From: Aeriscardovia sp.
GTDB lineage: Bacteria > Actinomycetota > Actinomycetes > Actinomycetales > Bifidobacteriaceae
DNA length: 31,411 nucleotides
Direction: 5' to 3'
NCBI GenBank assembly: GCA_017538865.1
Contig: JAFYIA010000029.1
Coordinates: forward strand, 1-31,411
Shown here: piece after piece, positions 7,352-15,134 of the stretch
Layout of the letters: each line of letters begins with the position of its first letter
How positions within the stretch are numbered: the stretch's first letter is position 1
Made by a program: the position numbers and the translations under genes
The notes under the pieces: model-generated
Databases searched by the model: none
Told to the model about the DNA's origin: nothing
What the model saw: only the letters and a program-made list of their open reading frames with translations

Positions 7352-7425
7352 ATCCTTGCTTTCTGTGCCCGTTTTCTCTTTCGCCTCTAATTCTATATCA
7401 GCTCCCTATAGGGCCGCATCGGCTT

Positions 7426-8151
7426 TCACTCGGCCATCCGGGTCTGGCAGTCCCCGACGAGCGTGCCGAGCTTCTCGCCCAAAAGCACCCTTTCCACGGC
7501 GTCGGAGGAGTCCAGCCCGAAGACCCTTATGGGCATGGAATTGTCCCGGGCGAGGGAGAGGGCCGCGGTGTCCATGACGGCGAGGTTGTCTACGAGCGCC
7601 CTCTGGTAGGAAAGGGCGGAGAACTTTTTGGCCTCGGGATTCTTCCTGGGGTCCGAAGTATAGACGCCGTCAACGCCGTTTTTGCCCATCACAACTTCCC
7701 CGCATCCCAGTTCCAGGGCCCTTTGGACGGCCACGGTGTCAGTGGAAAAATAGGGCATGCCGGCCCCGGCGCCCAAAATGACTACCCTCCCCTTTTCCAA
7801 GTGCCTTATGGCCTTCAGGGGGATGTAGGGCTCGGCCACCTGGGTCATGGTAATGGCGGTCTGCACCCTGACGCTCTGCCCCTCCTGCTCCAAAATGTCG
7901 GCGAGGGCGAGACAGTTCATCACCGTCCCCAGCATCCCTATGTAGTCCGCCCGGGATCTGTCGAAGCCGGCCTCCGAAAGCTCCTTGCCCCTGAAGAAGT
8001 TCCCTCCGCCGGCCACGATGGTCACCTGGACCCCCCGGTCGGAAGCGGCCTTCACCTCTTTGGCCAGGTGGCGCAGGATTTGCACGTCCATCCCCACTTT
8101 GCCCCCGCCCAAAGATTCTCCTGAAAGCTTCAAAAGCACCCGCTTTGCCAC
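7426..8151 (-). CDS. pyrH: Uridylate (UMP) kinase
   Basis: PyrH phosphorylates UMP to UDP in pyrimidine nucleotide synthesis. The protein contains the amino-acid-kinase N-terminal motif KRVLLKLSGESLGGG, then VAGGGNFFRG, RADYIGMLGTVMN, and NGVDGVYTSDPRKNPEAKKF near the C-terminus. I place the start at GTG 8151 (241 residues), because GGAGGAA lies just before it and the conserved N-terminus (MAKRVLLKL) begins there. The ATG at 8169 would add six residues that include the Shine-Dalgarno sequence itself. A strong terminator hairpin with its T-tract ends about 6 bases before that Shine-Dalgarno sequence, so the gene appears to rely on readthrough from rpsB-tsf or on a promoter inside tsf. Confidence 0.96.
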   Translation of the reverse strand: MAKRVLLKLSGESLGGGKVGMDVQILRHLAKEVKAASDRGVQVTIVAGGGNFFRGKELSEAGFDRSRADYIGMLGTVMNCLALADILEQEGQSVRVQTAITMTQVAEPYIPLKAIRHLEKGRVVILGAGAGMPYFSTDTVAVQRALELGCGEVVMGKNGVDGVYTSDPRKNPEAKKFSALSYQRALVDNLAVMDTAALSLARDNSMPIRVFGLDSSDAVERVLLGEKLGTLVGDCQTRMAE

Positions 8152-8167
8152 GTTTCCTCCTAACCTC

Positions 8168-8197
8168 AAAAAAAAGGGGGGGACTTTTTGTCCCCCC
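8168..8197 (-). terminator. Strong intrinsic terminator between tsf and pyrH
   Basis: On the minus strand, GGGGGGAC (8197-8190), loop AAAAA, GTCCCCCC (8184-8177), then a run of eight T (8175-8168). The stem is eight perfect base pairs, GC-rich. It starts 11 bases after the tsf stop and its T-tract touches the pyrH leader. Confidence 0.85.
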
Positions 8198-8208
8198 GGG
8201 CCCGGGTT

Positions 8209-9084
8209 CTACTCCTGGGCCTCGCCCTGGCTCTCCTCTTCGCCCTTGCCCACTTCGATCCTCAGGAAGGAAGTGATGGCGCCGCCCGCCTCCTTGGCGA
8301 GCTGGCCTATGGTCTTGGAGGGATCTTTTACGTACTTTTGATCCAAAAGCACGGTCTCTTCATAGAAGGACTTGATCCTGCCCTGGACGATCTTGCCTAT
8401 GATGCCTTCGGGCTTGCCCTCCTGGCGGGCCTTGCCTTCCGCGATCCTGCTCTCGCTCTCTATCACGTCCGCAGGGACGTCGCCTTCGCTGAGCCAGAAC
8501 GGGGACATCGCGGAGACCTGCAGGGCCACGTCGTGGGCGATCTTCTCCGCGGCTTCGTCGGTGGCGACCAGCGCCACTATGGAGGGCGGAAACTCGGCGG
8601 ACTTCTTGTGCGCGTAGAGGTTGACTTCCTCGCCCTCTACTCTGCCCACCTGGCCGAGCTTGATGTTCTCCTTGAAGAGGGCGGCGGCGGAGTCGATTAT
8701 CTCCTTTACGGACTCTTTTTAGCCCTTGGCCTCGAGGAGCTGCACGCGGTCGGAGGCCTTGGTTTCGACGGCGATGTCCAAAAGCCTCTCGGCGTAGGCG
8801 ACGAACTGGGGGGTCTTGGCCACAAAATCGGTCTCAGTGTTGAGCTCGATGGCGGAGCCCACTGTCTTGCCGCCTTCGTCCACGATCTTGGCGAGGGCGA
8901 GGCCTTCCTGGGCCTTCCTTCCCTCCCTCTTTCCGGCTGCCTGGACGCCCTTTTCCCTGAGGATTTCTTTGGCCCTGTCGACGTCCCCCTCGGCTTCCTC
9001 GAGGGCCTTCTTCACGTCCACCATTCCGGCTCCGGTGTCGGAGCGGACCTTCTTTATGAGATCCAGCGATATCTTTTTAGCCAT
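8209..9084 (-). CDS. tsf: Elongation factor Ts, interrupted by one in-frame TAA
   Basis: EF-Ts recycles EF-Tu by exchanging GDP for GTP. The first 121 codons are normal: the UBA-like N-terminus (LIKKVRSDTGAGMVDVKKAL) and the core with ELNTETDFVAK, the EF-Tu-contacting signature. A TAA follows EAKG (8719-8721), after which the same frame continues without shift through KESVKEIIDSAA to the normal C-terminal part (ARQEGKPEGIIGKIVQGRI, then LLDQKYVKDP) and stops at 8209. Counting the stop as one codon the reading frame is 291 codons, a normal EF-Ts length, so only one codon is abnormal. No good ribosome binding site lies before a start in the second half (a GTG at 8649 lacks one). An essential gene broken this way suggests a sequencing or assembly error, a point mutation with readthrough or suppression, or a second tsf elsewhere. 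Confidence 0.93.
8719..8721 (-). other. In-frame TAA within tsf
   Basis: The codon context on the minus strand is AAG GGC TAA AAA GAG. A single T-to-G, T-to-C or T-to-A change would restore Glu, Gln or Lys. There is no length change and no frame change around it. Confidence 0.9.
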
Positions 9085-9090
9085 ATGAAC

Positions 9091-9870
9091 CTACTTAGTT
9101 TCTTGTCCCTGGAGGAGGTCCGTCTCCCATTCCGCCAGAGGCTGGGAGGCGTCCTTCTCGGAGCCCTTGCCGCGGCCGCCCTGCAGCAGCCCTTCGGCCA
9201 CGGCGTCGGCCATGAGGGTGGTCAGGAGCGTGATGCTGCTTATAGAGTCGTCGTTGGCGGGGATGGGGTAGTCGATCTTGTCGGGATCGGAGTTGGTGTC
9301 CGCGAGGGCCACGACGGGGATGTGGAGCTTCCTGGCCTCGTCGACCGCGAGGGCCTCCTTGTTGGTGTCCACTACGAACAGTGCCTGCGGGAGGCGGTTC
9401 ATGTCCCTGATGCCGCCCAATTCCTTTACGAGCTTGTTCTTCTCCCTCTCGAGGAGCAGGAGCTCCTTCTTGGTGAGCCCGGAGGCGCGGAGCTCGTCAA
9501 AGTCCATGTCCTCGAGCTCCTTCATGCGGGCGACCCTCTTGCTCACGGTCTGGAAGTTGGTGAGCATTCCGCCCAGCCAGCGGTCGGAGACGTAGGGCAT
9601 GCCCACCCTGGAGGCCTGCTTCTCTATCACGGGGGCGGACTGCTTCTTGGTGCCCACGAAGAGCACGGTGCCGCCCTTGGAGGCCATCTTCTTCAAGAAC
9701 GCGTAGGCCTGGTTTATCCCGTCTATGGTCTTGAAGAGGTTGATGATGTTTATCCCGCCCTCCTGCATGAGGATGAACGGCTTCATCTTGGGGTTCCACC
9801 GGGATGTCTGGTGACCGAACTGCACGCCCGCTTCCAAAAGCTGGGTGGCAGTGACTTTTACCTCTGCCAT
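9091..9870 (-). CDS. rpsB: 30S ribosomal protein S2
   Basis: S2 binds the head-body junction of the 30S subunit. The conserved start MAEVKVTATQLLEAGVQFGH, the segment GTKKQSAPVIEKQASRVGM and the S2 signature DRWLGGMLTNFQTV are all present, as is ALADTNSDP later. I use the ATG at 9870 (259 residues) because an AGGAGG site lies seven or so bases upstream and the family begins here. A longer frame to 10008 would add 46 residues unlike S2. It ends with a charged tail. It is followed by tsf after 6 bases, the near-universal rpsB-tsf pair. Confidence 0.98.
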   Translation of the reverse strand: MAEVKVTATQLLEAGVQFGHQTSRWNPKMKPFILMQEGGINIINLFKTIDGINQAYAFLKKMASKGGTVLFVGTKKQSAPVIEKQASRVGMPYVSDRWLGGMLTNFQTVSKRVARMKELEDMDFDELRASGLTKKELLLLEREKNKLVKELGGIRDMNRLPQALFVVDTNKEALAVDEARKLHIPVVALADTNSDPDKIDYPIPANDDSISSITLLTTLMADAVAEGLLQGGRGKGSEKDASQPLAEWETDLLQGQETK

Positions 9871-10011
9871 GAGGTCCTCCTGATTCTGTCGGTTTGATCC
9901 ATGGCATCTAAGCGCGGAAGGCCCGACCGACAAAGATTGCCGCCCGCCATGGAGAAAAAGCTTTTTCCCACCCGCGGCAAGGGGGGAAGTCCAATAAGAT
10001 TCTAGCAAGCG

Positions 10012-10491
10012 CTAGATATTTCTTATGGCCTTTTGGGCCTTGGCGCGCTCTTTGCCCTGAAGCCTGTCGGTGAAAAGGCGCCCGTCCAAGTGGTCGCACT
10101 CGTGCTGGATCATCCTCGCCATGAGGCCCTTGCCTTCCACCACCACCTTCTTTCCGTCCAGGTCTATCCCTTCGGCGCGCGCAAAGGAGCTCCTCTGCAG
10201 GGAGAACCACAGGCCGGGGAGGGACAGGCACCCCTCCTCCCCGTCCTGCTGGCCCGACTTGTAGGTGAGGCGGGGGTTTATGACGTATCCGAGCTTCCCC
10301 CCCACGTTGTAGGTGAAGATGCGCAAAAGCACCCCCACCTGGTTCGCGCTCAGCCCCGCCCGCCCCGGGTCGTCCACGGTCTCGAGCATGTCTGTGACCA
10401 GATCCCTCACGCTATCGTCTATCCTTTCCACTTCCTCGCACTTGGTGCGAAGTACCGGATCGGGGACGGTGTTGATAGTCAGCAAAGCCAA
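10012..10491 (-). CDS. def: Peptide deformylase
   Basis: Def removes the formyl group from the N-terminal Met of new proteins. All three metal-site motifs are visible: GRAGLSANQVG (motif 1), EEGCLSLPG (motif 2, metal-binding Cys) and QHECDHLDG (motif 3, HExxH metal ligands and catalytic Glu). I choose the TTG start at 10491 (159 residues): AAGGAGG lies five bases before it and the protein then begins MALLTINTVPDPVLR, as the family does. The longer frame to an ATG at 10572 would run through the promoter of the divergent tRNA gene. Divergent to tRNA-Asn, and upstream of rpsB on the same strand with a 141-base gap. A 6-bp inverted repeat (10001-10016) at its stop could be a weak terminator. Confidence 0.95.
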   Translation of the reverse strand: MALLTINTVPDPVLRTKCEEVERIDDSVRDLVTDMLETVDDPGRAGLSANQVGVLLRIFTYNVGGKLGYVINPRLTYKSGQQDGEEGCLSLPGLWFSLQRSSFARAEGIDLDGKKVVVEGKGLMARMIQHECDHLDGRLFTDRLQGKERAKAQKAIRNI

Positions 10492-10537
10492 AATTGCCTC
10501 CTTGCCTTCCAAAATGCGAATGCCCAAACCCTTCCGA

Positions 10538-10565
10538 TTGTCAAAAGGGAAAAACCAGGTACAAT
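10538..10565 (+). promoter_or_regulatory. Promoter of tRNA-Asn
   Basis: TTGTCA (10538-10543), 16-base spacer, TACAAT (10560-10565). The predicted transcription start falls just before the tRNA 5' end at 10577. Confidence 0.75.
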
Positions 10566-10576
10566 AGTACATGTAT

Positions 10577-10649
10577 TCCCGCGTAGCTCAGTTGGCAGAG
10601 CGTTCGACTGTTAATCGAAAAGTCGCCGGTTCAAGTCCAGCCGCGGGAG
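10577..10649 (+). tRNA. tRNA-Asn, anticodon GTT
   Basis: The cloverleaf is complete: the acceptor stem TCCCGCG pairs with CGCGGGA, followed by the discriminator G. The D arm contains AGCTCAGTTGGCAGAGC. The anticodon stem is TTCGA/TCGAA with loop CTGTTAA, placing the anticodon GTT at 10610-10612. The T arm carries the GGTTCAAGTCC loop. The 3' CCA is not encoded. It has its own promoter upstream and an intrinsic terminator seven bases downstream, so it is a stand-alone unit. Confidence 0.97.
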
Positions 10650-10655
10650 CGGAGT

Positions 10656-10679
10656 CCGCGCCAAGGCGCGGTTTTTTTT
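10656..10679 (+). terminator. Intrinsic terminator after tRNA-Asn
   Basis: CCGCGCC, loop AA, GGCGCGG, then eight T. A perfect 7-bp GC stem directly after the tRNA. Confidence 0.92.
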
Positions 10680-10682
10680 ATT

Positions 10683-11999
10683 TTACAGGCCCGCCTGAGT
10701 CGGGGACACCAGGCCCGTCTCTATCAAAATCCGCTTGAAGTTGTTCTCGTCCACCGCCACTGCCCCCACGGCTTTGGGGAAGGGCTTTTCCCCCGATTCT
10801 TCCTTCATACAGGAGGCGGCCACGGCGGAGGCGAAAGAGGACCTGTCCACCATGCCCGTAGACCACTCGCGGGCGTTCACGACGCTTGAAAGCGAGGAAG
10901 AAAGGGCCCCGAACCCTATCAGGATGGGCCAGCTCTGGGCCTTCCTCTCCTTTACCAGGGCTTTCGCCACCTCCTCTTTCGCCTTTTCCCCCATGTCTTC
11001 GGCAGGGGCGGGGGGCTCTTCTTTTGCCACACTCTCCTGGGAGCTTCCCTGCGACAGGGAAGTGTCTGCATCGGCCACGGTGCCCTGGTAACCCAGATCC
11101 TTCAAGACTCCCCCCACCTGGGAGGCGACAAAGTCGTTCGAGGCCAGGATGGCGCCGATATTGGGCAGAAGCGATCGGCTTGGAGGAGTTTTGAGGGGAG
11201 AGAGCGCGACATTTTCCTTTTCCCTGGCCTGGGAAACGACTTTTTTAAACGCCGCCTCGATTGAAGCCTTGCTAGAGGCGTCTATCAAAAGGTCTTGCCA
11301 GTTTTGGCCGTCCCATGCGGGGTCCCAGACGAGCCTCTTTTCAAAGTAGGGGGAAAGCTCGGACCACATCCCTTCAAAAAGCTCGTGGCCGTCCTGAAGG
11401 CTGGAGGGCGAGGAGGGATCGAAGGGGATGAGGATGAGGACCGGGAAAGGCGTTACTGAGGTCAGCCTGTAGTTTTTGATCTTTTCCAAGAGGGAAGAGG
11501 CTTCGAGCCGGCCCACATCGTACATCGAGGGCAGCGGGACGGAGACTGCCGCTCCGGGCAGGGTGGTGACGAAGGCCGCGCGCGTAGAGGAGAGGGCGCG
11601 CGAAAGGGACGGGTCAGGGGAAGGCGAGAGGAGGTTTCCAAATTCCTGCCTCACCGCCCCGGCCTTTTCGGCCGGAAGGGCTACAACTATATCCCCCTTT
11701 TTGGCCTTGCCGAGGGCTTCTGCTTCCCCTTGGGAATCTACCGCATCTATGCTCAGGCTCTGCTCCGGCATGCCGTCCTTTTCTAGGTCCGCTTCAATGG
11801 CCTTGCCCACGCTCTGCCAGCTGTTTATGGGGGAAAACTGGTTCTGCCAGGAAGGGATGAGGATGGACACGGGCTTGTCAGGCTTTATGGAGTGAGCCGA
11901 AAGGGGCTTTACAGGCTTTGCCTGGCCGCAGCCTGCGAGCGCCAAAACGCAGGATGCGATTAGGACCGGGCCGCCCTTCTTCAGCCATCCGTGAGCCAT
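10683..11999 (-). CDS. Lipoprotein resembling a periplasmic (sugar) binding protein
   Basis: A 438-residue protein with a classic lipoprotein signal: basic start, hydrophobic stretch and lipobox LALAGC with the lipidated Cys at residue 24. It should be anchored to the outer face of the membrane after Lgt processing. The mature part has the alternating fold pattern of type I periplasmic binding proteins: an early strand (SILIPSW), KKGDIVVALPA near the first-domain middle, and IGAILASNDFVASQVGG with LKDLGYQG, a typical sugar-binding-protein turn in which an Asn-Asp pair sits before a helix. A low-complexity Ser/Gln/Ala/Glu stretch (about residues 320-350) interrupts the C-terminal domain. No permease or ATPase genes are adjacent, so it is either an orphan binding protein or a sensor. 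The ligand is unknown. It is divergent to the acyl-CoA synthetase gene. Confidence 0.75.
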   Translation of the reverse strand: MAHGWLKKGGPVLIASCVLALAGCGQAKPVKPLSAHSIKPDKPVSILIPSWQNQFSPINSWQSVGKAIEADLEKDGMPEQSLSIDAVDSQGEAEALGKAKKGDIVVALPAEKAGAVRQEFGNLLSPSPDPSLSRALSSTRAAFVTTLPGAAVSVPLPSMYDVGRLEASSLLEKIKNYRLTSVTPFPVLILIPFDPSSPSSLQDGHELFEGMWSELSPYFEKRLVWDPAWDGQNWQDLLIDASSKASIEAAFKKVVSQAREKENVALSPLKTPPSRSLLPNIGAILASNDFVASQVGGVLKDLGYQGTVADADTSLSQGSSQESVAKEEPPAPAEDMGEKAKEEVAKALVKERKAQSWPILIGFGALSSSLSSVVNAREWSTGMVDRSSFASAVAASCMKEESGEKPFPKAVGAVAVDENNFKRILIETGLVSPTQAGL

Positions 12000-12103
12000 T
12001 TGTAAGAAGCTTTCCTCGAGAAATGTTAATTTGAGCTCTGCAGGGTCTAATATTATTAGAAATCAAACGCTACTTCATCTTATCGGCTTTGTCGGGAGGT
12101 TTA

Positions 12104-13909
12104 ATGAAAAAAGAGAGCGCCTCACCCCTGGTGTACGAGACGTCTCCGGAAGACAACCTGTTTTCCATCCTGCAAAAGCGCGCCGGGTCCTCGCCCGACG
12201 GGGAGCTTGTAAAGTACAAAGACGATGGCGGCCAGTGGCGGTCCTTCTCGGCCGGGGAGTTTTTGGATCTTTCCAAGCTCTTAGCCAAAGGCTTCATGGC
12301 CCAGGGGTTCAAGAAGGGGGACGCCGTGGCGATCCTCTCCTCCACCAGGTGGGAGTGGACGGCTTTCGACTTTGCAGCATTGAGCCTTGGAATGGTGGTC
12401 GTCCCCATATACCAGACCGACTCCCCCCACCAGATCAAGGCGATTTTGGATGGCACGGGCGCCAGGATTGCGATAGCCGAAGACGGGGGGCAGAAAGAAA
12501 AGCTGGAAGAGGCGAAAAAGGGGGGCTCCCCCCTGGAATCGGTGTGGCTCCTGGACGAAGGGGCCGTGGCCACCTTCTGCGAGCTCGGCAAGGCCGTAGG
12601 CGACGGGGCGTGGGAGGAAGCGGCTTCAAAGGTGGCGGCAAAGGACCTGGCCACAATCGTCTACACTTCCGGCTCCACCGGAATCCCCAAAGGGGTGGAG
12701 CTCACGCACGGGATGCTGTGCTGCAACGCCTACAGCATCTGCATGACCGTCCCGCAGATCTGCTACCAAGAAGGGGGATGCTACCTCTGCTTCCTCCCCC
12801 TGGCCCACATTTTCGCCAGAGCCATGCAGTTCGCCGTCACGGCCTGCACTATGACCCTCGCGCTCGAGGGGGATACAAAGACCCTTCTGGAGGACTTCAG
12901 GAAGGTCAACCCCACCCTAATCCTAGGGGTGCCCAGGGTGTTTGAGAAAATCTACAACGCTTCCACCCAGAAGGCGGCAGGGGGGCTGAGCGGAAAAACC
13001 TTCAAAAAGGCGGTCATGGCGGCCAAAGAGTGGTCAAGGCGGCAACAGGAAAAGAGCCCCATGCCCTCGATGGTGGAGTATAAAAAAAGGCTCTACTCCA
13101 AGCTCGTATACAAAAAGATTTTGAAGGCGATGGGCTCTAAGGCGAGCTTTGCCGTGACGGGCGGGGCGCCCATAGACAAGAGCCTGGCGGCCTTTTACAA
13201 CGGAATGGGCCTCCCGCTCCTCGAGGGGTACGGGCTCACCGAAACCTGCCCGTGCACCCTCAACCCCGTGGAGGGCTACAAGGTGGGGAGCGTGGGCAGG
13301 CCCGTAGCCTCCTGCCGCGTGGCCATAAGCGACGAGGGCGAAATCCTCGTAAAGGGCCCCACGGTCTTCAGGGGATATTTAAACGACCCGGATCTCACGA
13401 AAAAAGCCCTGGACGAAGAGGGCTGGTTCCACACGGGGGACCTTGGCGACATCGACGACGACGGGTTCTTGTACGTGACGGGGAGGATAAAGGAGCTGAT
13501 AATAACCGCCGGCGGGAAGAACGTGTCCCCGGCGGTGCTGGAAACGGCCCTAAAGACTTGTCCGCTGGTGTCAGAATGCGCCCTCATAGGGGACAGACGC
13601 CCCTTCGTCTCGGCGCTTATAACCCTGGACCTGGGGGCCGTAAACGCGTTCTTGGAAAGCCGCCGCCTTCCGCCTGCGGCCGGGCTTAAGGAAGCTGCTC
13701 AAAACCCCCTCGTCTACAACCGCATCCTGCGGGCGGTGGACGAGGCGAACCAGAAGGTGTCCAGGGCGGAATCCATCAGAAAGTTCGTGATTTTGGACTC
13801 CGAGTTCACGGTGGAAAACGGCCTCTTGACCCCGTCTTTGAAGATCCGCAGGGATGCCATAGCCAAGAGGTTCAAGGGAGAGATAGAGAAGAAAATCTAC
13901 TCCAAGTAG
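12104..13909 (+). CDS. fadD: Long-chain fatty-acid--CoA ligase (AMP-forming)
   Basis: An acyl-adenylate-forming enzyme that activates fatty acids with ATP and CoA. The 601-residue protein has the AMP-binding P-loop-like motif IVYTSGSTGIPKGVELTH (about residues 185-202), GYGLTETCPC (about 375), GWFHTGDLGDID and YVTGRIKELIITAGGKNVSP with the catalytic C-terminal domain Lys further on. It resembles the FadD15-type group of actinobacteria with a large insertion in the middle. I use ATG 12104 because GGAGGT lies five bases upstream; an earlier GTG would add five residues across the ribosome binding site. The stop abuts the stop of the convergent clpP gene with no spacer. Confidence 0.94.
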   Translation: MKKESASPLVYETSPEDNLFSILQKRAGSSPDGELVKYKDDGGQWRSFSAGEFLDLSKLLAKGFMAQGFKKGDAVAILSSTRWEWTAFDFAALSLGMVVVPIYQTDSPHQIKAILDGTGARIAIAEDGGQKEKLEEAKKGGSPLESVWLLDEGAVATFCELGKAVGDGAWEEAASKVAAKDLATIVYTSGSTGIPKGVELTHGMLCCNAYSICMTVPQICYQEGGCYLCFLPLAHIFARAMQFAVTACTMTLALEGDTKTLLEDFRKVNPTLILGVPRVFEKIYNASTQKAAGGLSGKTFKKAVMAAKEWSRRQQEKSPMPSMVEYKKRLYSKLVYKKILKAMGSKASFAVTGGAPIDKSLAAFYNGMGLPLLEGYGLTETCPCTLNPVEGYKVGSVGRPVASCRVAISDEGEILVKGPTVFRGYLNDPDLTKKALDEEGWFHTGDLGDIDDDGFLYVTGRIKELIITAGGKNVSPAVLETALKTCPLVSECALIGDRRPFVSALITLDLGAVNAFLESRRLPPAAGLKEAAQNPLVYNRILRAVDEANQKVSRAESIRKFVILDSEFTVENGLLTPSLKIRRDAIAKRFKGEIEKKIYSK

Positions 13910-14533
13910 CTATTTGCGCCTCTCGAGAACTTCGTCCACAATCCCGTAGTCCTTTGCCTGCTGGGCGGTGAGGATAGTGTCCAGCTCTATGTCCCTGCCG
14001 ATCTTTTCCTCGCTCTGCCCGGTGTGCTTGGCCAGGGTGGATTCAAGCCACTTGCGCATCCTCAGCATTTCCTTGGCCTGGATCTCTATCTCGCTGGCCT
14101 TCCCGAAGCTCTCTCCCATCGCGGGCTGGTGTATCAGCACCCTGGCGTTGGGCAAAATCAGGCGCTTCCCCTTGGCGCCGGCGGCCAGAATTACGGAGGC
14201 CGCGCTGGTAGCCTGCCCCAGGCACACTGTAGACACGTCAGGCTTCACGTACTGCATAGTGTCGTAGATCGCGGTCATGGCGGTCATGGACCCCCCGGGG
14301 GAGTTGATGTATATGGTGATGTCGCGGTCCGGATCCTGGCTCTCGAGGACCAGGAGCTGGGCCATGATGTCGTCGGCGCTGGCATCGTCCACCTGCACTC
14401 CCATGAAGATGATTCTCTCTTCAAAGAGCCTGGAGTAAGGATCGGCCCGCTTTATCCCGTAGGGAGTCCTCTCCTCAAATTCGGGGAGGATGTAGCGATC
14501 CTGAAAGCTGCTAAATCCCGTTAGGTTCTTCAT
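13910..14533 (-). CDS. clpP: ATP-dependent Clp protease proteolytic subunit (second of two)
   Basis: Serine peptidase subunit of the Clp protease, which degrades proteins fed by ClpX or ClpC. The 207-residue protein has the catalytic Ser in GQATSAASVILAAGAKGKR, the His in LIHQPAMGE and the Asp in GRDIELDTILTAQQAKDYG. Actinobacteria need two different ClpP rings; this copy and the one directly upstream form that pair and differ clearly in sequence. Only two bases separate them, so they are cotranscribed. The stop codon is immediately followed on the other strand by the fadD stop, leaving no room for a terminator outside coding DNA. Confidence 0.96.
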   Translation of the reverse strand: MKNLTGFSSFQDRYILPEFEERTPYGIKRADPYSRLFEERIIFMGVQVDDASADDIMAQLLVLESQDPDRDITIYINSPGGSMTAMTAIYDTMQYVKPDVSTVCLGQATSAASVILAAGAKGKRLILPNARVLIHQPAMGESFGKASEIEIQAKEMLRMRKWLESTLAKHTGQSEEKIGRDIELDTILTAQQAKDYGIVDEVLERRK

Positions 14534-14535
14534 AG

Positions 14536-15126
14536 CTATCTTTCTAGGTTGTCAGGGGAGGAGATTATGTGATCCACGAACCCGTAGTCGAGGGCCTGCT
14601 GGGCGGTGAACCAGTGGTCGTAGGCGTTGTCTTCGTATATCTGCTCCACGCTCTTGCCCGTCTGCTTTGCAGTGATTTCCGACAGCGTCCTCTTCATGTC
14701 CATAATGAGCTCGGCATTTATGCGCACGTCCGTCTCAGTCCCCCCGATGCCGCCTGCGGGCTGGTGCATGAGCACCCTGGCGTGGGAAGTTATATACCGC
14801 TTCCCCTTGGCGCCGCTGGAAAGGAGGAACTGGCCCATGGAGGCCGCCATCCCGACTGCCACCGTGGCCACATCCGGAGCGACCAGCTGCATGGTGTCGT
14901 ATATGGCCATCCCGGCGGTGATGGACCCGCCGGGGGAGTTGATGTAGAGCCATATGTCCTGCTTGGGGTTCTGGTGGGCGAGCATCAGCATCTCTGCGCA
15001 GATGACGTTGGCGTTCTCGTCTTTGACTTCCCCTGCCAGCCAGATGATCCTGTTTTTAAGGAGCTGCCTGTAGATGGGATGCATCCCAGGGAGGGCTTCT
15101 TCATCGGATTCGTTTGCCTGTGTCAA
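14536..15126 (-). CDS. clpP: ATP-dependent Clp protease proteolytic subunit (first of two)
   Basis: The 196-residue partner ClpP. The catalytic Ser is in GMAASMGQFLLSSGAKGKR and the His in VLMHQPAGG. The Asp region reads DNAYDHWFTAQQALDYG. YINSPGGSITAGMAIYDTMQ marks the conserved oligomer-forming and substrate-strand region. It starts at ATG eight bases after the tig stop, forming the tig-clpP-clpP operon typical of actinobacteria. Neither clpX nor clpC is in the window. Confidence 0.96.
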   Translation of the reverse strand: MTQANESDEEALPGMHPIYRQLLKNRIIWLAGEVKDENANVICAEMLMLAHQNPKQDIWLYINSPGGSITAGMAIYDTMQLVAPDVATVAVGMAASMGQFLLSSGAKGKRYITSHARVLMHQPAGGIGGTETDVRINAELIMDMKRTLSEITAKQTGKSVEQIYEDNAYDHWFTAQQALDYGFVDHIISSPDNLER

Positions 15127-15134
15127 ATTGTCTC

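Noticed and set aside
8188..9897. 569-residue open frame on the plus strand
   Set aside because: It is entirely antisense to tsf and rpsB, has a Gly/Leu/His/Val-rich shadow composition, and results from the codon bias of those genes.
10012..10572. 186-residue version of def from an ATG at 10572
   Set aside because: It would code through the tRNA-Asn promoter, and the extra 27 residues do not resemble peptide deformylase; the TTG at 10491 has an ideal ribosome binding site.
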